This document shows positions 48,637-55,096 of a stretch of 55,096 nucleotides of DNA, one piece after another (the first letter of the stretch is position 1; each line of letters opens with the position of its first letter). The stretch is from a virus. The position numbers and the translations under genes are program-made. Under the pieces are notes generated by a model. That model was not told where the DNA came from, did no database searches, and saw nothing but the letters and a program-made list of their open reading frames with translations. The DNA lies in the IMG/VR virus record IMGVR_UViG_3300029267_003206, positions 1-55,096 of that record, one strand, 5' to 3'.

Positions 48637-48843
48637 GGGGTTGGTAATCCACCGACCCCTATTTCATTTTGGGCCTTCCCGATGTGATAAACGATAAGAT
48701 GATTCATTTTACCACCCACATTGGGATGATGACTGAGTATGATTTTCATACACAACATCCCTGGTGTCAAAACCAGATGGCCCACATCCCCCTTATACAT
48801 TCTCTCCCCTAATAGCAACGGGCAGGTGTGATTGCACCTGCCC
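48637..48843 (+). ncRNA. chain of four hairpins in a 260-nt intergenic tract
   Basis: GGGGTTGG/CCGACCCC (48637-48659); GGGATG/CATCCC with inner GTATGA/TCATAC (48723-48761); CTGGT/ACCAG (48761-48776); GGGCAGGTG/CACCTGCCC (48820-48843, perfect). No convincing gene on either strand. May be terminator plus leader, or a structured RNA of its own. Confidence 0.55.
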
Positions 48844-48884
48844 ACACTTCACTCAGAACCTTCTTATAAAATGGAGGCATATAT

Positions 48885-49631
48885 ATGGAAACCCTGACGG
48901 TAACTGGCGAAGCCTATCACGCTAAGAAGCGTGAATTTAAAAAACTTCTATCAGAGTTGGGTATCTCATGGTGTGGGACAATAGATGCTGTAGAGTGGAG
49001 ATCATCTGGGGTTAGGGTTAAAGGAGAATTTTTCAGAGATAAAGTTAATAATTTGACCATCAAGGCTACTTTGCATATTGAAGGCGATGATATGCAAAGT
49101 ATCCAGCGACTTGTTAAATGGATACGTTCTAATATGAACGCAGTTGGAGACATACAGAAAGAAATTAAGAACCGTCTGTATGACTTCCAGATGTTTGAGA
49201 ATTTTTACAAACCATCTATAGAGAAGATGAAAAAAGAAAATGCACCAGGTTATATCATAGCAAGAAAAGAAAAAGATTGGGTGTGGCAGAGGAAAAAAAA
49301 GATGCTTGAATTGGGTATAACAGAAGGTATGTTGAAGGGCATCGTTCCTGATAAACTTCCACACCCAATAGATGTTTCTGACATAGAAGAAGAAAAAGAA
49401 ACAGGATTCACATGGACAAAAGAAGATCAGGATTGGTATGATAAATGTGAAGCAAGGAAAGCAGAGCGTAAACAGAAGAAGAGAAAATTAAAATATAATA
49501 CATTGAACGCCGATGCCATAACTGATGACATCCTTAGGAAGACAGGTCATCAAAGTAAGAAAGCTAAAAGAGCAGATGCAAAGCAGAATCTTTTAGCAAA
49601 ATTAAAGAAAATAAAGAAAGGGGTGGAATAG
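48885..49631 (+). CDS. 248-aa hypothetical protein
   Basis: 248 aa after AAATGGAGG. A compact N-terminal part (1-90) with strands and helices and one Cys, then a long Lys/Glu/Arg-rich helical half. The C-terminus is strongly basic. Possibly nucleic-acid binding. Immediately followed by the next gene. Confidence 0.65.
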   Translation: METLTVTGEAYHAKKREFKKLLSELGISWCGTIDAVEWRSSGVRVKGEFFRDKVNNLTIKATLHIEGDDMQSIQRLVKWIRSNMNAVGDIQKEIKNRLYDFQMFENFYKPSIEKMKKENAPGYIIARKEKDWVWQRKKKMLELGITEGMLKGIVPDKLPHPIDVSDIEEEKETGFTWTKEDQDWYDKCEARKAERKQKKRKLKYNTLNADAITDDILRKTGHQSKKAKRADAKQNLLAKLKKIKKGVE

Positions 49632-49632
49632 T

Positions 49633-49995
49633 ATGGCAGATGATACAGCTTATCATTATAATTACATATGTTCAAAAGAAGATTTCATAAGCTACACTAA
49701 AAAGCTTTTACATATGGCAGATAGTTTCTTTAACCAAACGGATGATGCAAAAAAGAATTGGGAACAGATGTTGAAAGATGTAGAAGATAATGGAATTAAT
49801 CCAATGGAGATTATTATTAATATAGATGGTAAAGAATACGAACTTGGTATTTTGGTTTTAGATGCCATCGAAAATGCTGGAGGGTCTTCTTTTGAGTATA
49901 GGGAATACTGGGAGTGGGATGTTTGGAGAAAAGAAAACCAAGATGAAGAGTTACTTAATCTTATACGGGGGATGGTAGATGCCAAAGAGAGATGA
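49633..49995 (+). CDS. 120-aa acidic protein
   Basis: 120 aa, rich in Asp, Glu and Trp/Tyr, helical with a short strand pair (EIIINIDGKEYELGI). Starts 1 nt after the previous stop behind AAAGGGGTGG. Overlaps the next zinc gene by 17 nt. Unknown. Confidence 0.6.
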   Translation: MADDTAYHYNYICSKEDFISYTKKLLHMADSFFNQTDDAKKNWEQMLKDVEDNGINPMEIIINIDGKEYELGILVLDAIENAGGSSFEYREYWEWDVWRKENQDEELLNLIRGMVDAKER

Positions 49996-50140
49996 CAGTC
50001 AATGTGAAAAATGCGGGAAGATTTTCCCTTATAATGATATATCTTCTTATTGTTCTTCGGTAGAGTATGAACCAAAGAATGGTTGTTTCTATCATATTGG
50101 GTGTGGAGGATGTGTAAGGAAACGAAGAGAGGTGAATTGA
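49979..50140 (+). CDS. 53-aa zinc microprotein
   Basis: 53 aa. CEKCGKIF early and HIGCGGC late, with two additional Cys, giving a complete zinc site. Overlaps the previous gene by 17 nt and ends 1 nt before the next ATG, whose GAGGTGA site it contains. Confidence 0.6.
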   Translation: MPKRDDSQCEKCGKIFPYNDISSYCSSVEYEPKNGCFYHIGCGGCVRKRREVN

Positions 50141-50141
50141 A

Positions 50142-50375
50142 ATGACGAAATCTGAATTAGTTGGATATGTGCGTAAATCAAAAGCGGGAAATGCCTTGAA
50201 AGTGAACATTCTTAAGTCGGCTGTTATAGATGCGCCAACAGTTAAAGGTAAGGATGGCACAGAGTATGTCACCTTGATTATGAACCTTACCAAGATACGG
50301 CTGATAATTGGAGATGAACATGAAGTAACATCTGTCTGCCAGTTGGTGGAAGATGCGGAAGAGGATCAGGGATAA
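50142..50375 (+). CDS. 77-aa small beta protein
   Basis: 77 aa with strands in the order of a small barrel (KVNILKSAVIDA, EYVTLIMNLTKIRLII) and an acidic end. A ssDNA-binding or decoy role is conceivable since SSB-like and Sak4-like genes lie downstream, but no motif proves it. Strong GAGGTGA site. Confidence 0.6.
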   Translation: MTKSELVGYVRKSKAGNALKVNILKSAVIDAPTVKGKDGTEYVTLIMNLTKIRLIIGDEHEVTSVCQLVEDAEEDQG

Positions 50376-50376
50376 A

Positions 50377-50847
50377 ATGATATGCGAAGATCTGATAGAT
50401 GGTCGCTACTGTGGCCATCCGGGGATAGGTAAAGAGTCTGGTGGGAAGAGACATCTCTGTAGCTATGTCAGATTACAAAGTGATTCTGGATGTCCAAGAG
50501 GGCATACAAAATCTAACTCTACATCCAGTGGGCAATCCAAATCCAAATGGAAGCAAAGAGAAAGTAAGATTGCAGGACATGTAGCATATAAAAATAAGAA
50601 AAATAAATTGAAGGTTATGGGGCATCAGCAAAAATCAATTGCCAGAGTTCAAAGAAGAGCAAAGCGGGAAGCATTAGAAAAAGCGAATGCAACATCCAAA
50701 GGGTCACTTTCTCCTGGTTCTGATTCCCAAGATTCCACAAGAAGTAAGGCCATAATTAAAACAGATACCGATGGGTATAATGCTAACTCTAAGCAGAAGA
50801 CAAAGAAATTCAAGGAAGAGCATAAAGGGAAGCAGGGTTTTAGATGA
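50377..50847 (+). CDS. Cys- and Lys-rich protein
   Basis: 156 aa from ATG 50377, 1 nt after the previous stop; ATG 50353 is an alternative. N-terminal Cys/His cluster (CEDL, CGHPG, HLC, CPRGH), then a long low-complexity Ser/Lys/Gln tail. Likely disordered and nucleic-acid binding. Coupled to the next gene by ATGA. Confidence 0.6.
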   Translation: MICEDLIDGRYCGHPGIGKESGGKRHLCSYVRLQSDSGCPRGHTKSNSTSSGQSKSKWKQRESKIAGHVAYKNKKNKLKVMGHQQKSIARVQRRAKREALEKANATSKGSLSPGSDSQDSTRSKAIIKTDTDGYNANSKQKTKKFKEEHKGKQGFR

Positions 50848-51125
50848 ATGACTTTACTCAGCTTGCACTCTTCGAGAAACTGGGATGCACTCTTGAAGTT
50901 AAGATGGACAATCGAGGCAGAGGATATGTTGTCACCAAAGTTTATTTTTTGGAAGACGACAAAGAATCTGCTTTACAGGTTACTAACACTCTTATAGAAG
51001 CTGCCTTAAGGCGTATGGGTGGTAGTGAACACTATGAAGAAGATGGAGAAATACCATTAGGAGATGGTGAGGTGGAGGAAGATGATGTAGAGTTTGGCAT
51101 CAGAAGAGAAAGAAATAGAAGATGA
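50844..51125 (+). CDS. 93-aa hypothetical protein with acidic tail
   Basis: 93 aa. An alpha/beta N-terminal domain of about 60 residues, then an acidic stretch and an Arg-rich end. Lies directly before the SSB-like gene, with which it may act. Unknown family. Confidence 0.6.
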   Translation: MNDFTQLALFEKLGCTLEVKMDNRGRGYVVTKVYFLEDDKESALQVTNTLIEAALRRMGGSEHYEEDGEIPLGDGEVEEDDVEFGIRRERNRR

Positions 51126-51151
51126 CGTGAACCACATGTGGAGGAAAAAAT

Positions 51152-51727
51152 ATGGCAAATTTGACAGAAGAAGAGAGAGCAGTCCGTGAGACTGCGAGAG
51201 AAGTAGAGAAGCTGGATTCTGATGAGATTCCAATGAGCATGGATGATCTAAAGGGGCAGACTTTTATAGGCCGGGTAGCAGATGTTAAAGTAACATCTGA
51301 ATATGTCCTTAACGAAAATGGTCAACCTCTAAAGGAACAAGGAAAACATCCCTTTGTGACTTGTCTGTTAGAGGTCGATTTCATGGAGGAAGGACATTAC
51401 ACATGGAAGTGGAGAGTTTCAAACAGCAAGAAGGGAACTCATGCCAAAATTCTGGCAGCCATAGGAAATGTGCAGATCTTCTCTGCTGATGGGGGGGATA
51501 CAGGCAAGAGGGGGATTCAGAATCTGACCTCCATCGATCAGCTTGTTGACCAAACCTTCCAGTTTGAGAAGCAGGATCTACAGTTTGGGACAGATCGAGA
51601 TGGTAACCAAATTGTCAAACCTAACTTCCCCATGCCTATAGAATACTTCCTTCCACCAGAGGAAGAGGCAGAAGAGTCAGATGGTGAAGAAGAGTCAGAT
51701 GATGAGACAAAAAAGGAGGAGTCCTAA
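51152..51727 (+). CDS. single-stranded DNA-binding-like protein
   Basis: 191 aa. The middle (about 35-155) reads as an OB-type barrel (FIGRVADVKVTSEYV, FVTCLLEVDF, HYTWKWRVS), and the last 25 residues are nearly all Glu, Asp and Ser. This is the layout of phage SSBs, whose acidic tail recruits partner enzymes. Followed by a strong terminator and then the Sak4-like gene, which suits recombination. Assignment is by layout, not by a family match. Confidence 0.5.
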   Translation: MANLTEEERAVRETAREVEKLDSDEIPMSMDDLKGQTFIGRVADVKVTSEYVLNENGQPLKEQGKHPFVTCLLEVDFMEEGHYTWKWRVSNSKKGTHAKILAAIGNVQIFSADGGDTGKRGIQNLTSIDQLVDQTFQFEKQDLQFGTDRDGNQIVKPNFPMPIEYFLPPEEEAEESDGEEESDDETKKEES

Positions 51728-51737
51728 GCATACTCTT

Positions 51738-51769
51738 GGGGGGGAATCTTCCCCCCCTTTTATTTATTT
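51738..51769 (+). terminator. hairpin-T terminator after the SSB-like gene
   Basis: GGGGGGGA pairs with TCCCCCCC around four bases, followed by TTTTATTTATTT. Ten nucleotides after the stop codon. Confidence 0.8.
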
Positions 51770-51796
51770 CATTTTACATTCTATGGAGGTTAAATT

Positions 51797-52780
51797 ATGT
51801 CCAAAGGGAAGGTTAAAAGTTTATTATCTCTTAATAACAATGATGTTCAATCTGCTCAAACATATATATTTGATGGACTTGAGCCTATGGAAGATGAAAA
51901 AGGAAAAGGTAAAGATGTCTGGACTTTTGCATCAGAAAAGGGAGCAGGAAAAACAACTGCCATCTTAGCATTTCAAGAGCTATATGGTGGAGAGATGTTA
52001 TGTTTCTCTTATGATGGGAAGACCCAGAAGATAAAACATAAGTATCATAAAGGTAATGAGAACATCCATGTTAAAGACATTCGCAAACATTTCGTTAGAA
52101 CCCCTGAGAAGCGGTTAGAATCTGGTAGCAGATGTATAGACATGATTATGTATGAATTGACCAGGATAGATGACAATAGTGTTGACTGGGTATTCCATGA
52201 CTATGTTGATTTACTACCAGTGTTGGTAGAAATGAAATGTAGGAAGATTCACAATAAAATGGCAAAACAGCCAGTCAGTGGTTATGACCAAATGTGGAAA
52301 GATAGAAAAGCTATCATACAAGATATACATTCAACCTCTTTGCGTAAGGCTAAGTATGGTGTATTCTATGCAGGTTATACTGTTAGGGAGAATATAATGA
52401 AAGATGGAGAGGTTCTTACAACTGGTCCCAGGAAACCACACTGGAATGACATCATAGAAGTAGAAACAGATGTGACTGTTATTGTAGAAATAGAAGAAGA
52501 AATCCTCAAAAATGGCAGGGTTCATAGAAGACTATTTTATATAGATAATTCGAAGGTTGATTATCCAGAAGATAGAACTTGGTATTCTGTAAACACCAAT
52601 GCGGAGTTGGATGCATTTGTCAAAGGGAATGGTATTGTGATTAACAGAGCACCACCAAAATCGTTCTCTCTTCCACCCATATCTAAATCTAAAGAAGATG
52701 ATACCATAACAGACCCAGTGAAAGTAAAGGAAAAACAGGCAGAATTGTTGGGGAGGAAAACCCCCAAACGATTAATTTAA
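51797..52780 (+). CDS. Sak4/AAA_24-like RecA-fold ATPase
   Basis: 327 aa. Walker A SEKGAGKTT (46-54), a hydrophobic Walker-B-like strand WVFHDYVD (131-138), and a RecA-type core in between. Size and motif order match phage Sak4-type single-strand-annealing ATPases, which act with SSB in recombination. The C-terminal 60 residues are a basic/disordered tail. GGAGG lies 9 nt upstream. With the RecU-like nuclease and SSB-like protein it suggests a recombination module. Confidence 0.75.
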   Translation: MSKGKVKSLLSLNNNDVQSAQTYIFDGLEPMEDEKGKGKDVWTFASEKGAGKTTAILAFQELYGGEMLCFSYDGKTQKIKHKYHKGNENIHVKDIRKHFVRTPEKRLESGSRCIDMIMYELTRIDDNSVDWVFHDYVDLLPVLVEMKCRKIHNKMAKQPVSGYDQMWKDRKAIIQDIHSTSLRKAKYGVFYAGYTVRENIMKDGEVLTTGPRKPHWNDIIEVETDVTVIVEIEEEILKNGRVHRRLFYIDNSKVDYPEDRTWYSVNTNAELDAFVKGNGIVINRAPPKSFSLPPISKSKEDDTITDPVKVKEKQAELLGRKTPKRLI

Positions 52781-52805
52781 ATGATACCTATACTGGATGA
52801 ATGGG

Positions 52806-52838
52806 GAAGCAAGCCTCCGATTTGCCGTCTGGGGCTTC
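52806..52838 (+). terminator. hairpin after the Sak4-like gene
   Basis: AAGCCTC (52811-52817) pairs with GGGGCTT (52831-52837) with one T-G pair, flanked by GAAGC/GCTTC alternatives. No T run. The remaining gap to 52893 includes a GGAGG for the next gene. Confidence 0.45.
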
Positions 52839-52893
52839 TCTGTTCATCTGGGGGTTAAGTCATTTAAATATGGATGACAAGGAGGCAAATGAA

Positions 52894-53250
52894 ATGAAAT
52901 ATGTATCTATACTATCCAACAAATCTGGATGCCTACTTGAAAGGCATCTACCAATACCAGACGGCGAAGATATTAAATGTGAGCAGAGAGATGAAGGCAT
53001 TCCATTTTGTAGACCCACCCTGACTATAATTGGTCTAAAGAGACAGCCAGGATATATCTATGGCCATTGGGAATGTGTCCATTTCTGGGCAGTTTCATCT
53101 TCAGACCAAGAATTGACAGAGGTTATCAAACCCTTCTTTACCATCCTCAAATCCTGGTATACCCAACAGCTCATGATAGAAGAGATGCCTGATTGTGAAA
53201 ACTGTGATCTAAGGATGGGTGATCCTCCAGATTATAGCTGGCGTGATTGA
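52894..53250 (+). CDS. 118-aa Cys-containing protein
   Basis: 118 aa from ATG 52894, 8 nt after GGAGG. A longer frame from 52801 would run through the hairpin and is unlikely. Scattered cysteines and a C-terminal CENCDLRMG; aromatic beta-like centre (GYIYGHWECVHFWAV). Unknown function. Confidence 0.6.
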   Translation: MKYVSILSNKSGCLLERHLPIPDGEDIKCEQRDEGIPFCRPTLTIIGLKRQPGYIYGHWECVHFWAVSSSDQELTEVIKPFFTILKSWYTQQLMIEEMPDCENCDLRMGDPPDYSWRD

Positions 53251-53253
53251 GGG

Positions 53254-53493
53254 ATGGTAATGGGGACAGATATGGAGATAGCAAGACTAAGACAGTTGGT
53301 TAATATAAAATATAACAGATGCCTAATAATTTCACAAAGTTATATGCCGACAAGTGAGTGGGTAAATGGTTTCCAAGAGTGTCTTAAATGGATGCGTAAA
53401 GAACTCGATGAAACAGAGGAGAGAGAGAAACAGGATAAAATTGAAACAGACGATATAACCTATCAGAAATATAAAGAATCTACGGAGATGTGA
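53254..53493 (+). CDS. 79-aa helical protein
   Basis: 79 aa; ATG 53254, 53260 or 53272 are possible starts, the second with the best spaced GAGGGATGG. Mainly helical with a Glu/Lys tail. Three nucleotides after the previous gene. Unknown. Confidence 0.5.
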   Translation: MVMGTDMEIARLRQLVNIKYNRCLIISQSYMPTSEWVNGFQECLKWMRKELDETEEREKQDKIETDDITYQKYKESTEM

Positions 53494-53498
53494 TGATG

Positions 53499-53711
53499 AT
53501 GGCAGATAAACATTATACATACATTGCCCTGGCTACTGATGTATTGTTAGTCAAGGCAGAAACAAAGGGAATTGACTGGGCTGCTTACATTGGGGCAGTC
53601 CCAGGGAAGTGCCACGAGGATGAATATATGCTCGTAATAGAACATGGAAATAAGGTAAGTGAGACACTTGCCAGATTATATTTCCACTCAGACCTACCTT
53701 GGAGGAATTGA
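53499..53711 (+). CDS. 70-aa hypothetical protein
   Basis: 70 aa from ATG 53499 (GGAGATGTGAT upstream); upstream ATGs in the ATGATGATG run are equivalent. Alpha/beta with LATDVLLVKAET and EYMLVIEHGNK. Unknown. Confidence 0.5.
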   Translation: MADKHYTYIALATDVLLVKAETKGIDWAAYIGAVPGKCHEDEYMLVIEHGNKVSETLARLYFHSDLPWRN

Positions 53712-53712
53712 A

Positions 53713-53973
53713 ATGGATGATAATTTACCTCCAGGGTGTACTGTCTCTGACATACCGGGTAACAGACCAATTGATGAAGGATGGGATAAATGGTTTGCCA
53801 GTGAGATAGATGGTGTCTGGGAAGAATTTCTAGATGGTATGTCTCATAAATCAGCCTATTATGATTATAAGTATAGGTTTGGGATAGATGGTGAATCAGC
53901 CTATTATGAGTTAAGAGATTTTGAAGAATACGCAGACAAACGCTTTGAAGATGACTGTGAGGAAAGAGGATGA
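53713..53973 (+). CDS. 86-aa acidic protein
   Basis: 86 aa from ATG 53713, 1 nt after the previous stop and behind TTGGAGGAATT. Very acidic, with a repeated SAYYDYKYRFGIDG/SAYYELRDFEE pattern suggesting a short internal duplication. DNA-mimic-like composition. Coupled to the next gene by ATGA. Confidence 0.6.
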   Translation: MDDNLPPGCTVSDIPGNRPIDEGWDKWFASEIDGVWEEFLDGMSHKSAYYDYKYRFGIDGESAYYELRDFEEYADKRFEDDCEERG

Positions 53974-54299
53974 AAATCTTTAACCACTTCCCCCAGGGAA
54001 CTGAGTATGTATGCCCAATTTGCAAAACATCAGAAGATAAACCAATTACACTGATTGGTGTTTATGGAACAAAGGATGATAATAAGCAGGAAGCTGTGCC
54101 TGTGCACATTGAATGCATACATCTTGAGTTACATGCGAATCCATCACCAGATAAAAAATGTATCTTTTTGACATTAACGCAAGTGATAGATGTAATGTCT
54201 TTAGAAAATAAGATGGTTACATCGAAGTCTGCAAAAGAAATAAAAGCAGAGAAAAAACAAAGAACCATATTGAAATTTATGAAAAAACATGGAGGCTAA
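53970..54299 (+). CDS. zinc-binding protein, 109 aa
   Basis: 109 aa. CPIC (15-18) and a later HIEC (46-49) give a CxxC...HxxC site. Then a helical, Lys-rich C-terminus. Start overlaps the previous stop (ATGA). Unknown. Confidence 0.6.
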   Translation: MKIFNHFPQGTEYVCPICKTSEDKPITLIGVYGTKDDNKQEAVPVHIECIHLELHANPSPDKKCIFLTLTQVIDVMSLENKMVTSKSAKEIKAEKKQRTILKFMKKHGG

Positions 54300-54303
54300 A
54301 TAA

Positions 54304-54903
54304 ATGAGCAAAGAAATCCGTAAATATATATCTGCCCAGCATGATCCAGAAAGTGCTCCTATGTATCTAATTAGTTATGCTGGTCTCCATAGTCCAAATG
54401 GAGATAATCAACATATAAATTTTAGCATAGGTAATAAGCATTGTTGTATGTCTTCAGCCCAGTTATTAGATATGATTTCCACCATTACTATGAGACTTAT
54501 GCGGAAAGATATAGAATCCAAGACCATAGACAGAGATGGATGGAGATGTGAAAAGTTTGTCACATTCGAGAAAATGAAATGTCCATATTGTGGCAAAGAG
54601 TCTACTTGTAGAGTTGCACAGCAGATTGGTGCAAAATGGGTCTGCCCAGGATGTTTACGTGTGATTGGTCTATTACAACATGATGAAGAATTTCGTATTG
54701 TAATAACAGACCTTTGTATGCGTTCACCTAAGCTTAACGAAACACTTCTATGTCCAGTGTGTGGATGCGAAGACTACAGAGCAGATAATAAATTTCTTGA
54801 TAAATTTCACAGTATGACATTGGCTCAGCAGATAGATATCTACGACCCAATGATGGATAAATATCTATCATACGATGGATGCGAAGAACACCAGGAGGTA
54901 TGA
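54304..54903 (+). CDS. double zinc-ribbon protein, 199 aa
   Basis: 199 aa. CPYCG...CPGC (about 93-117) is a clear ribbon; CPVCGC (about 150) with a late C...H pair may be a second site. The N-terminal 80 residues are alpha/beta (HINFSIGNKHCCMSSAQLLDMISTI), not assigned. TGGAGG upstream. Unknown function. Confidence 0.65.
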   Translation: MSKEIRKYISAQHDPESAPMYLISYAGLHSPNGDNQHINFSIGNKHCCMSSAQLLDMISTITMRLMRKDIESKTIDRDGWRCEKFVTFEKMKCPYCGKESTCRVAQQIGAKWVCPGCLRVIGLLQHDEEFRIVITDLCMRSPKLNETLLCPVCGCEDYRADNKFLDKFHSMTLAQQIDIYDPMMDKYLSYDGCEEHQEV

Positions 54904-54905
54904 AG

Positions 54906-55096
54906 ATGGAAGTTGTTATGACATGTTCTGCTTGTGGGAAAGATGTATCTATCCAAGATGATGGGTGGTTATGTCCAGCCTGTTATGGTAGAGATTCGTC
55001 TGATGTCGAGAAATTAAGATTCCTAATGTCTCGAATGCAGAAAGAGAAGGATACAATGGAAGAGCAGATTAATAATCTTCTCACGGATGTTACATA
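54906..55096 (+). CDS. zinc-ribbon/coiled-coil protein, 5' part (continues at 2-649)
   Basis: Start of the gene that crosses the junction: CSACG (C7, C10) and CPAC (C23, C26) make an N-terminal zinc ribbon, then helix begins. The frame is open to the last base and continues in phase from base 2 of the window once the 48-bp repeat is collapsed. Full length is 263 aa. CCAGGAGG precedes the ATG. Confidence 0.85.
   Translation, partial: MEVVMTCSACGKDVSIQDDGWLCPACYGRDSSDVEKLRFLMSRMQKEKDTMEEQINNLLTDVT
55049..55096. repeat. 48-bp direct repeat, right copy
   Basis: Identical to bases 1-48; see the left copy. It lies inside the coding frame that starts at 54906. Confidence 0.95.

Noticed and set aside
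48597-48845. 82-aa minus-strand frame
   Set aside because: Antisense across four hairpins between two plus-strand genes; no start signal.
1-55096. CRISPR array, insertion sequence or integrase
   Set aside because: No regularly spaced direct repeats with unique spacers, no transposase motif, and no tyrosine or serine recombinase signature were found.

Overview
This window looks like the complete genome of an uncultivated head-tailed (Caudoviricetes-type) archaeal virus. It is about 55,048 bp unique and is drawn as a circle opened inside a gene: bases 1-48 are repeated exactly at 55049-55096, and one reading frame runs across the junction. An archaeal host is inferred from TATA-box promoters of the TTTATATA type about 25 nt upstream of expected transcript starts, strong GGAGG/GGTGAT ribosome-binding sites, many overlapping starts and stops, heavy AGA/AGG/ATA codon use, and an extreme number of small zinc-ribbon proteins. 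I cannot name the host. I see no integrase, DNA polymerase or lysis cassette.

Layout. A divergent control region (about 41.3-42.9 kb) holds palindromes, 22-bp and 17-bp direct repeats, an inverted pair of a 36-nt promoter-like element, and a GC-rich structured RNA of about 400 nt with its own TATA box and hairpin-T terminator. To its left, on the minus strand (41.3 down to 11.6 kb), are the virion genes: a zinc-finger protein in the terminase small-subunit position, TerL, portal, a 1329-aa methyltransferase/protease fusion, scaffold-like protein, major capsid protein, a head-associated protein, then a second transcription unit with fibre/adhesin genes, neck and tail-completion candidates, tail tube candidate, tail-assembly chaperones with a -1 frameshift, tape measure, and two large tail-tip proteins. 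To its right, on the plus strand (42.5 kb through the junction to 11.6 kb), are about 65 mostly small early genes. The two arms converge at about 11.6 kb.

Function. Recognisable plus-strand genes are a Sak4/RecA-like ATPase, an acidic-tailed SSB-like protein, an AAA+ helicase-like ATPase with a degenerate P-loop, a DHH/DHHA1 phosphoesterase, an HNH nuclease, a ribbon-helix-helix regulator, a MazG-like pyrophosphohydrolase and a RecU/Hjc-like nuclease. This suggests replication supported by recombination. Around them are 20 or more Cys-rich small proteins, several strong hairpins acting as terminators or structured leaders, and a tRNA-like gene with an abnormal anticodon loop. The most unusual items are the structured RNA beside the iterons, the capsid-region methyltransferase/protease fusion, and the A_AAA_AAA frameshift whose product gains a zinc-ribbon-like segment.
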